From UBA11606 sp049437325 (GTDB lineage Bacteria; Actinomycetota; Acidimicrobiia; Acidimicrobiales; Aldehydirespiratoraceae), in contig JBMTIM010000023.1 of NCBI GenBank assembly GCA_049437325.1, positions 1-49,157 on the forward strand: a stretch of 49,157 nt of DNA. The letters are read 5' to 3'. Of this stretch, positions 24,734-30,996 are shown piece by piece (within the stretch, counting starts at the first letter, position 1; the number at the start of each line of letters is the position of its first letter). The notes under the pieces were generated by a model, which saw nothing but the letters and a program-made list of their open reading frames with translations, did not search any database and was not told where the DNA came from. Both the position numbers and the translations under genes were made by a program.

Positions 24734-25540
24734 CTAGAGGTCTTCGATTGCGGGAAACGTGTCGGGGTGGACGATGTCGACGGTTGCCGAACGTTGCTGG
24801 GCGAGCATGCCGCCGTCGACCTTGATGACGTCACCGGTGACGTAGGCCGCGTCGTCGCTGGCGAGGAACAGTGCCGGTCCGGTCATGTCGTACGGGTCCC
24901 CGATTCGCCCTGCCGGGATGTTGACGCCGCGGTAGGCCCGCGCCTCCTCGTCCAGACCGGCGGTGTCGATCGAGCCGGGCATCAACGCGTTGACCCGAAC
25001 GTTGTAGGGGCCGAGATCGAGGGCCATGGCCCGTGTGAGGGCCTCGATCCCACCCTTGCTTGCGTCGTAGGCGGTGAAGCTCCGGTGGGCCCTCGTGGCC
25101 CCGCCTGAGCTCATGTTGATGATCGAACCGCCACCCTTTTTGGCCATGATGCGGGCGGCGACATGGCAGCACAGGAAGTGCCCGGTGAGGTTCACGTCGA
25201 TGATTCGTCGCCACCACGCTTCGTCGGCATCGAAGAAGTGCAACATCGGGCTGACGAGACCGGCGTTGTTGACCAGCACGTCGACGGTGCCGAAGGTGTC
25301 GATCGTCTGGTCGAACATGGCTTGGACCTGCGCGCTGTCGGATACGTCGGCGGGTGCGGCGATCGCAGTCCCGCCGGCGTCGTTGATCCCGGCGGCCACC
25401 CCCTCCGCCGCTGTTTCGTCGATGTCGTTGACGACGACCGACGAGCCGACAGAACCGAAGCGTTCGGCGATCGCCTGGCCGATTCCCTTGCCGGCGCCGG
25501 TGACGACGACGACCTTCCCTGCGAGGTCGGGGTGAGTCAT
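24734..25540 (-). CDS. Short-chain dehydrogenase/reductase (SDR)
   Basis: A 268-residue classical SDR. It has the cofactor loop TGAGKGIG at 14-21, NDID after beta-2, NNAG at 91-94, catalytic Ser144/145, and Tyr158-x3-Lys162. Asp39 after the second strand favours NAD over NADP. It heads a two-gene operon with the TPP enzyme, suggesting that one makes and the other reduces or oxidises a hydroxy-ketone. The start follows a TAGCGT -10 box by 7 nt. Confidence 0.85.
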   Translation of the reverse strand: MTHPDLAGKVVVVTGAGKGIGQAIAERFGSVGSSVVVNDIDETAAEGVAAGINDAGGTAIAAPADVSDSAQVQAMFDQTIDTFGTVDVLVNNAGLVSPMLHFFDADEAWWRRIIDVNLTGHFLCCHVAARIMAKKGGGSIINMSSGGATRAHRSFTAYDASKGGIEALTRAMALDLGPYNVRVNALMPGSIDTAGLDEEARAYRGVNIPAGRIGDPYDMTGPALFLASDDAAYVTGDVIKVDGGMLAQQRSATVDIVHPDTFPAIEDL

Positions 25541-25547
25541 GCGCCGT

Positions 25548-25558
25548 ACGCTAGCGTC
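25548..25558. promoter_or_regulatory. Overlapping divergent -10 boxes (SDR operon / selenoprotein operon)
   Basis: The string TACGCTAGCGT offers TAGCGT to the minus strand (7 nt from the SDR ATG) and TACGCT or TAGCGT to the plus strand (24-29 nt before the selenoprotein ATG). Confidence 0.45.
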
Positions 25559-25581
25559 CGCGTTCTGCAGGAGGAGCGGTC

Positions 25582-26163
25582 ATGGCGTGGATCGAACGGA
25601 TTCCGGACGACGAATGGATCGGCGATCTCGCGCCGCTCCGGGAACGGGTCGTGGATCGCGACGCAAACCGGATCGACAACATCATGAGTGTCCATTCACT
25701 CAACCCCGCCAGCGTCGCCGCCCACGATGCGGTGTATCGGTCGGCGATGGCGGGTACGAGGACGTTGCGCAAGGTTGAACGAGAGTTGATCGCCTATGTC
25801 GTCTCCGACATCAACGGTTGTCACTATTGACTCACGCATCACCGGCGCGGTCTGCGCCGACTGCTCAAGGACGATGCACTGCTCGCCCGTATCGACGAGG
25901 ATTGGGAAACGGCCGGACTCGACCCGAAGCGGATCGCGATGCTCACCTACGCCGTCAAACTCACGCGGACACCGGGCGAGATGGTCGAGGCCGACGTCGA
26001 TGCGCTGCGAGCGGTCGACTTCAGCGACCGCGATGTTCTCGACATCTGCGACGTGACGGCCTACTACGCGTACGCCAATCGGATCGCCGACGGCCTCGGG
26101 ATCGGGGTGGAAGACTGGTATCCACCGGAGCCACCGATGGGTCATTGGGGGGACGACACGTGA
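25582..26163 (+). CDS. AhpD-like peroxidase-related selenoprotein (in-frame TGA = Sec83)
   Basis: Read through one TGA at 25828-25830, this is a 193-residue carboxymuconolactone-decarboxylase/AhpD-fold protein. Before the TGA it reads KVERELIAYVVSDINGCHY and after it LTHHRRGLRRLLKDD. The family motif ExxxxxxCxxCxxxH is complete only if the TGA encodes the second Cys-equivalent: C80-H-Y-U83 with His87. The same frame then stays open with good similarity to the peroxidase-related family (MLTYAVKLTRTPGEMVEADV). AGGAGGAG lies 5 nt before the ATG. A hairpin with loop GGUCU follows the TGA. If Sec is not inserted, only 82 residues are made. The stop overlaps the next gene (GTGA). A plain nonsense mutation or sequencing error of TGC is the alternative. 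Confidence 0.8.
25828..25859 (+). promoter_or_regulatory. UGA codon with bacterial SECIS-like hairpin
   Basis: A perfect 6-bp stem CGGCGC (25843-25848) / GCGCCG (25854-25859) closes the loop GGUCU. Counting U of UGA as 1, the loop G23 and U24 fall at the same positions as the SelB-contacting bases of the E. coli fdhF SECIS, as I recall that element. The bulged U17 of E. coli is not reproduced. Confidence 0.7.
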
Positions 26164-27089
26164 GGTTCTTCACCGATGCCGACATCGGCGCGGCGCTGCC
26201 GTGGCCCGAACTGATCGAATCGATCGAACGGATCATGGTCGAGCCCGACGCCACTGCGCCGGCTCGCACGCTTCACACGGTGCCCGACGGCAACGGCAAC
26301 GATGCCTCGTTCCTGTTGAAGCCTGGATGGGTCGCCGGGGAGTTGATCGGGGTGAAGGCGGTGACCGTCTTTCCCGACAACGGCGCACAGGAGCTGCCGA
26401 TGGTGCAAGCCGGGGTCCTGCTGTTCGACGGCACAACGGGGTCGCTCGTCGGAGCCTGCGAGGCAAACGTGCTGACCACGCGCCGAACCGCAGCAGCGTC
26501 TGCGGTCGCGGCAAAGCGACTCGCCCGAGCCGATGCCCGAACGCTGCTGGTGGTCGGATCTGGTGCCCTGGCACCGATGGCCGTGCAGGCCCATGCGGCG
26601 GTTCGGGACTTCGACGTCATTGGGGTGTGGGGGCGAGATCGAGCGAAGGCTGCCGCAGTTGTCGATGCAGTTGCTTCAGAGGGCTTGTCGGCCGAAGTGG
26701 CCGTCGATCTCGACGCCGCCGTGGCCAAGGCGGACGTCATCTCCTGCGTCACCGGCGCAACCCAGCCGATCATCCGCGGTGAGTTGTTGCGACCGGGCTC
26801 GCATGTCGATCTGATCGGTGGCTTCAATCACGCCATGCGAGAAGCCGACGATGACGTCGTTCGCCGTGCGTCGGTGTTCGTCGACACCTACGACGATGCG
26901 GTGATCGCCGGCGACATCGCCCAGCCCCTCGAGTCCGGTGTGCTCACCCGAGACGATCTGGCCGCCGACTTGGCCGAGCTCGTCGCCGGTGCCCATCCGG
27001 GCCGCATCCGGGACGACGAGATCACGATGTTCAAGTCGGCGGGAACGGCACTCGAGGATCTGGCGGCTGCACGCCTCGCACTCGGCTGA
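26160..27089 (+). CDS. Ornithine cyclodeaminase / mu-crystallin family, likely pyrroline-2-carboxylate reductase
   Basis: A 309-residue NAD(P)-binding protein. It has the substrate-side block GVKAVTVFPDN, LTTRRTAAASAVAAKRLAR before a Rossmann motif VVGSGALAPMAVQAH, and C-terminal DDEITMFKSAGTALEDLAAA. Members include ornithine cyclodeaminase, alanine dehydrogenase and delta-1-pyrroline-2-carboxylate reductase. The adjacent aconitase X pair makes pyrroline-2-carboxylate from cis-3-hydroxyproline, and putA degrades proline, so the reductase role is favoured by context. GTG at 26160 overlaps the stop of the selenoprotein gene, so its translation is probably coupled to ribosomes that read through the UGA. 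Confidence 0.83.
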   Translation: MRFFTDADIGAALPWPELIESIERIMVEPDATAPARTLHTVPDGNGNDASFLLKPGWVAGELIGVKAVTVFPDNGAQELPMVQAGVLLFDGTTGSLVGACEANVLTTRRTAAASAVAAKRLARADARTLLVVGSGALAPMAVQAHAAVRDFDVIGVWGRDRAKAAAVVDAVASEGLSAEVAVDLDAAVAKADVISCVTGATQPIIRGELLRPGSHVDLIGGFNHAMREADDDVVRRASVFVDTYDDAVIAGDIAQPLESGVLTRDDLAADLAELVAGAHPGRIRDDEITMFKSAGTALEDLAAARLALG

Positions 27090-27164
27090 ACACCGACCTG
27101 GCTGGTCGAGCCGATCGTGCGGTTCGACGGGGTCGTCCCGGCCGATCCCGAACGCTTCGCTGCG

Positions 27165-27575
27165 TCAGCCGGTGGTGATCGTGCCGTCGGGTGCCATCAC
27201 GACCGCGTCGGCTGTGGTGAGGTCACGGTAGGTCGCATCATCGACGGTGAAGATCGGCACGGTGATGTCGTAGAGCTCTTCGGCGACGAGCGCACCGATC
27301 ACGAGAATCTCGTCGGCGTGCTGCATCACGATCCCAGCTGGACCGATCCCGGCGCGGAGGACCTCGGTCAGCACCGACGACCCGCTGCTCGAGCCTCGCC
27401 CTGCGGGAAGGAGGAGGATGCGGCCGACGATGGACTCCCCGACCTGGGGGTGGGCCTGGTCGATGATGATGCCGGTCCACGGGTCGAGGCCGCCCCAGAA
27501 GCTGATCGGTTCTTCGAGATGAAGCATCGGACCGCGGGCCTCGCCGGCCATCAACACCCGCTCGGCTTCAGGCAT
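27165..27575 (-). CDS. Aconitase X swivel-domain (small) subunit, DUF126
   Basis: A 136-residue protein with PISFWGGLDPWTGIIID near the N-terminus. HPQVGESIVGRILLLPAGRGSSSGSSVLTEVLR is seen in parts as GRGSSSGSSVL, the conserved Ser-rich loop of the AcnX swivel domain. With the upstream large subunit it forms a heterodimeric hydro-lyase. In characterised bacteria this is cis-3-hydroxy-L-proline dehydratase; archaeal relatives act on mevalonate 5-phosphate. ATG 27575 is preferred to GTG 27587; it overlaps the large-subunit stop by 8 bp. Confidence 0.85.
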   Translation of the reverse strand: MPEAERVLMAGEARGPMLHLEEPISFWGGLDPWTGIIIDQAHPQVGESIVGRILLLPAGRGSSSGSSVLTEVLRAGIGPAGIVMQHADEILVIGALVAEELYDITVPIFTVDDATYRDLTTADAVVMAPDGTITTG

Positions 27576-28836
27576 CGACCCACACACCGTCGTCGCGGAC
27601 GATCTCGCCGCGTACCGCTGACTCGATGCACTCTTCGACCGAACCGAACGCCACGTCGACGCCCAGATTGCCGGGCGCGTAGTAGGCCCATTTCGCCGAG
27701 TCGGTCATCGCGACGCCCTCGACATCTTCCATGATCGGCGTGATGTAGGTGCAGGTGTCGGTGACGATCTGCACACCGCTGGCTTCCAAGCGAGCGACCC
27801 AGCCCCGCAGTGCGATCTCGTTGGCAACACTGCGACCGGTGTTGATGTAGAGACGAACATGGGGGTGGACCTTCCGATCGTCGAGGATGTCGACCACCCG
27901 CCCGAACTCGGCCACCGAGTAATGCGGTGTCCCCAGGCTCACGACCCCGAGCCGGGACGAGGTCGAGGTCGTCAGTTGATCGCGGGCCAGTCGAAGATCG
28001 TCGGCCGTCACCACGTGGGTCTCGGCTGCAGGAGCGCCAAGGAGAGCTGCGTCGAGGGTCGGAGCCTCCGGGGTCGAGCCGACGAAGTGGAACATGGCGA
28101 GCGCGCCGGCAGCTGCGCCGGCCGCGCCGAGGGCCTTGAGGAGATGTTCGGGGACCTGATCGGGGCCGCCGACCACCACCGGGACCGACCGGCCGACTCG
28201 CTTGCCGATGTGATGGCCGAGCAGCGGGTAGAAGGCGTCGAGGGTGATCAGGCGTTCGGGCACGGCACTCACATCGAAGACGACCGTTGCGCGACGATGT
28301 TCGTCGAGATGCAGACCGGCGAGCGGAGCGCGTCCCGTGATCGCAGCAGAGATGTCGAGGAAATCGCCGTAGCGGTGCGTGCGGGCACCGAGGACCGAGT
28401 TGGCGAAGACGATGGCGTTGGACTCGGCCCATGCCACGTGCTCGCCCGGGTTCGGGCGGTTGTCGTGCTGGTACGGAGCGCACGTGAAGGTCGGCCGGCA
28501 GCCCATGCCTTCGTACAACTCCATCAACAATCGCCCCTGTGACGCCGTGTGGTCATCGCCCCGAAAGAGTTCGGGGTGGATCAGGTCGAGCGAGCTGACA
28601 TTGAGGGTGGAAGGCACCACCACCTGTGCACCGCCCTCGGCGAGACGCCGGGGGAAGTCGACACTCGCCTGCCCGTTGTAGAGGCACGAGTCGATGTGGG
28701 CACCGGTGATGTCGACCAACCGCTCGGCTCGCATCACCTCTGCGGTCCGGCTGACGACGCGCATTGCGAGGGCGGCGGCCGGACCGCTGTCGCCGTTGAG
28801 GAGCGCTTGGTCGCGATCGTCGAGGGTGAGGGGCAT
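27568..28836 (-). CDS. Aconitase X catalytic (large) subunit, DUF521; likely cis-3-hydroxyproline dehydratase
   Basis: A 422-residue Fe-S hydro-lyase subunit. Conserved pieces are ITGAHIDSCLYNG, VPSTLNVSSLDLIHP, GCRPTFTCAPYQ, GEHVAWAESNAIVFANSVLGA, seen here as WAESNAIVFANSVLGARTHR, and VTDTCTYITPIM near the C-terminus. The Cys residues in SCLYNG, FTCAPY and DTCTY are candidate cluster ligands. Bacterial AcnX dehydrates cis-3-hydroxy-L-proline to pyrroline-2-carboxylate, and the OCD-family reductase next door would give proline. The ATG lies 7 nt after a TACGGT box. Confidence 0.85.
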   Translation of the reverse strand: MPLTLDDRDQALLNGDSGPAAALAMRVVSRTAEVMRAERLVDITGAHIDSCLYNGQASVDFPRRLAEGGAQVVVPSTLNVSSLDLIHPELFRGDDHTASQGRLLMELYEGMGCRPTFTCAPYQHDNRPNPGEHVAWAESNAIVFANSVLGARTHRYGDFLDISAAITGRAPLAGLHLDEHRRATVVFDVSAVPERLITLDAFYPLLGHHIGKRVGRSVPVVVGGPDQVPEHLLKALGAAGAAAGALAMFHFVGSTPEAPTLDAALLGAPAAETHVVTADDLRLARDQLTTSTSSRLGVVSLGTPHYSVAEFGRVVDILDDRKVHPHVRLYINTGRSVANEIALRGWVARLEASGVQIVTDTCTYITPIMEDVEGVAMTDSAKWAYYAPGNLGVDVAFGSVEECIESAVRGEIVRDDGVWVDA

Positions 28837-28843
28837 CGGTGTC

Positions 28844-28853
28844 ACCGTAGTCT
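28844..28853. promoter_or_regulatory. Overlapping divergent -10 boxes (AcnX operon / DUF gene)
   Basis: The minus-strand TACGGT (28844-28849, 7 nt from the AcnX ATG) and the plus-strand TAGTCT (28848-28853, 6 nt from the ATG at 28860) share two base pairs. The whole intergenic space is 23 bp. Confidence 0.5.
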
Positions 28854-28859
28854 GGCCGT

Positions 28860-29339
28860 ATGGACGCGCAGCCCGAAGCGACGCTCGCAGACGACGAGGC
28901 ACAGCTGGCTGCGTTTGCGCTCGACCTCGGTGATCGCATCGAGGCTGCGATCCCGGACTGGGTCGAGCGTTCACTTCGAGCACGAGGGGGTGCGGCATTC
29001 GATGCGGTGGCGGCTGCCGATGTGGCAGCTGCGACCGCAGAGGAGATCATGTCGCCGCTGCGTGTGGTCCTCGCAGCTGATGTCGATCGTGCTGCGGGCT
29101 CCCCGCTGGCGGCGCTGAGAACGGGTGTCGGCCCGATGACCAGATGTCTGGACGCCTGGGGTGTGCAACGGCCGATGAGGGACGAGTTCCATCAGCGTCA
29201 GTTCCCGAATGATCCGTTCGAACTCGGCCCGGCGGCCTTCAGCGAGGTCGATCCGTCGCTTCATGAACCGGGACTCGTGTGGGGGGCGGCCCGGGCTCAT
29301 GTTCACCTTCGACGTCGTCGGGAGGCCAGCGGTGGCTGA
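28860..29339 (+). CDS. Conserved actinobacterial protein of unknown function
   Basis: A 159-residue soluble, largely helical protein. The N-terminal half is Ala/Asp-rich. The C-terminal half carries a distinctive block: LRTGVGPMTRCLDAWGVQRP, then FPNDPFELGPAAFSEVDPSL and WGAARAHVHLRRR. I associate this wording with an uncharacterised family found next to receiver-like proteins in Acidimicrobiia, but cannot name a function. It overlaps the next gene by 8 bp. Confidence 0.65.
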   Translation: MDAQPEATLADDEAQLAAFALDLGDRIEAAIPDWVERSLRARGGAAFDAVAAADVAAATAEEIMSPLRVVLAADVDRAAGSPLAALRTGVGPMTRCLDAWGVQRPMRDEFHQRQFPNDPFELGPAAFSEVDPSLHEPGLVWGAARAHVHLRRRREASGG

Positions 29340-29631
29340 GCGGGTGGTGATCACCCGAGACCTGATGGATGCCAGCCGCTTTCGATCGGTTGCGCCCGGC
29401 GTTGCCATCGTGCGTTCGGCGACCGACGACGCGCTCTGCGATGCCACCGTGGTGCTGGTCGACCTCACACTCGGAATCGATCTGGCGTCGATCGTGACCG
29501 AAGGACGGACGGTCATCGCCTATGGCCCGCATGTCGACGATGGTGCCCTCGTCGCGGCCAAGGAGGCGGGTTGTGCCGACGCACTGGCGCGGTCGGTCGT
29601 CTTTCGCCGCGCCGCCGAGCTGCTCCACTGA
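29332..29631 (+). CDS. Receiver-like small protein
   Basis: A 99-residue protein resembling a stand-alone, shortened response-regulator receiver fold. RVVITRDLMDASRFRSV comes first, then ATVVLVDLTLG with an Asp at the phospho-acceptor strand, TVIAYGPHVDD, and GCADALARSVVFRRAAELL. The Lys of a true receiver is replaced by the YGPHVD loop, so phosphorylation is doubtful. GTG 29332 gives the family-like start; ATG 29299 is an alternative that adds 11 residues. It is co-transcribed with the DUF gene before it. Confidence 0.6.
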   Translation: MAERVVITRDLMDASRFRSVAPGVAIVRSATDDALCDATVVLVDLTLGIDLASIVTEGRTVIAYGPHVDDGALVAAKEAGCADALARSVVFRRAAELLH

Positions 29632-29646
29632 GCGGGTGCCAGTCCA

Positions 29647-29684
29647 GTAACAGACGCATCAGCCTCCGGAAACACTCTGGAAAT
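29647..29684 (+). promoter_or_regulatory. Possible GlnR-type binding region before amt
   Basis: GTAAC (29647), GAAAC (29669) and GAAAT (29680) fall on the 11-bp phase of actinobacterial GlnR boxes (GTnAC-N6-GAAAC repeats). The second position (29658, ATCAG) does not match. It is a weak but well-placed candidate. Confidence 0.3.
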
Positions 29685-29748
29685 CTTCGGTCTTTACCGT
29701 CCGGTCAGACCCTGGGGGATCCGCGGGGCGAAGGACTGGAGGAAGTCG

Positions 29749-30945
29749 ATGGAAGGCAACACCGCATGGATGTTGATGAGCACGGCGCTCGTGTTGTTCA
29801 TGGTGCCGGGTCTGGCCCTGTTCTACGGGGGCATGGTCCGTTCGAAGAACGTCCTGAACATGCTGAACATGAACACCTACTGTCTCGGCATCGTGCCGCT
29901 GCTGTGGGTGCTGCTCACGTTTTCGCTGGGCAACAGTGGCGACGGTGAGGGGTTGGAGGCCTTCATCGGCAACCTCGACGCGCTCGGTCTCGCCGACGTC
30001 AAGGGCACCGATGCGCTGATTGCGGTTGCCTTCTCGATGACCTTTGCAGCGATCACACCGGCACTGATCGCGGGCGCCGTCGCCGATCGAATGAAGTTCG
30101 CGGCATGGGCGGTCTTCGTGCCCCTCTGGAGCCTCCTCGTCTACACCCCGGTGTTCTACTGGGTCTACGTCGGCTGGCATCACAGCAAGCTCGACCCAGC
30201 CGCCATCGATTTTGCGGGCGGCACTGCGATCCACATCAATGCCGGTGTTGCGTCACTGGCGCTGGTGATGGTGCTCGGCAAGCGGGCCGGGTGGCCGAGT
30301 ACGGCCATGCCGCCCCACAACCTGCCGTTCGTCATGCTGGGTGCAGGCATCCTTTGGTTCGGGTGGTTTGGCTTCAACGGTGGATCGGCCTTTGCCGCTG
30401 ACGGGGTTGCAGCCCAGGCTGTCCTCAACACCTTCGTGGCCGGCGCTGCGGGCATGATGGTCTGGCTGTTGATCGAGCGCATTCGCGACGGTCACGCCAC
30501 GACCCTGGGCGGCGCGTCGGGCGTGGTCGCCGGTCTCGTTGCCATCACCCCGGCTGCGGGCTTCGTCGGCGGGCTCTCGCCGATCGTCTTTGGTGGCCTT
30601 GCGTCGGTCTGCTGCTACTACGCCATCCAGCTGAAGACGCGGTACGGCTATGACGACAGCCTCGACGTTGTCGGTATCCACATGGTCGGCGGCATCGTCG
30701 GTGGTGTACTGCTCGGGTTCTTCGCCGATGCGAGCATCGGGGGCGTCGATGGATTGTTCTTCGGTGACGGCGCCCTCGTGGTCAGCCAGGTCATCGCCAT
30801 CGTCTCGGTCATCGCCTTCTCGTTCGTGGTCACCTTCGTCATCGCCAAGGTGCTCGACAACGTGATGGGGATTCGGGTCAGCGACAACGACGAGATGGCC
30901 GGCCTCGATCAGACCCAGCACGCCGAGACGGCCTACGTCGACTGA
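29749..30945 (+). CDS. amt: Ammonium transporter Amt
   Basis: A 398-residue, eleven-helix ammonium channel. FMVPGLALFYGGMVRSKNVLN is the family opening. The twin pore histidines are His162 (TAIHINAG) and His311 (VGIHMVGG). WFGFNGGSAFAADG follows the periplasmic vestibule region. GGAGGAA lies 4 nt before the ATG. The C-terminal tail (GIRVSDNDEMAGLDQTQHAE) is the usual PII docking segment, yet no PII gene follows: glnD starts 51 bp downstream. Confidence 0.96.
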   Translation: MEGNTAWMLMSTALVLFMVPGLALFYGGMVRSKNVLNMLNMNTYCLGIVPLLWVLLTFSLGNSGDGEGLEAFIGNLDALGLADVKGTDALIAVAFSMTFAAITPALIAGAVADRMKFAAWAVFVPLWSLLVYTPVFYWVYVGWHHSKLDPAAIDFAGGTAIHINAGVASLALVMVLGKRAGWPSTAMPPHNLPFVMLGAGILWFGWFGFNGGSAFAADGVAAQAVLNTFVAGAAGMMVWLLIERIRDGHATTLGGASGVVAGLVAITPAAGFVGGLSPIVFGGLASVCCYYAIQLKTRYGYDDSLDVVGIHMVGGIVGGVLLGFFADASIGGVDGLFFGDGALVVSQVIAIVSVIAFSFVVTFVIAKVLDNVMGIRVSDNDEMAGLDQTQHAETAYVD

Positions 30946-30996
30946 TCGGCAACCGGTACCCTCGGCGGTGTGTGCTGTCGGCGGTTCCGTTGAACG

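Noticed and set aside
22883..25108. 741-codon plus-strand frame opposite the TPP enzyme and SDR
   Set aside because: Both opposite-strand genes have complete active-site motifs. The plus frame is low-complexity and overlaps livF.
25582..25830. AhpD-like gene as a simple nonsense pseudogene
   Set aside because: The TGA hits the one codon where Sec is chemically sensible, the downstream frame is intact and coupled to the next gene, and a SECIS-like hairpin follows. It is kept as an alternative only.
25939..26163. Separate small gene starting at ATG 25939
   Set aside because: It has no ribosome binding site, and its sequence is the natural C-terminal half of the AhpD-like protein in the same frame.
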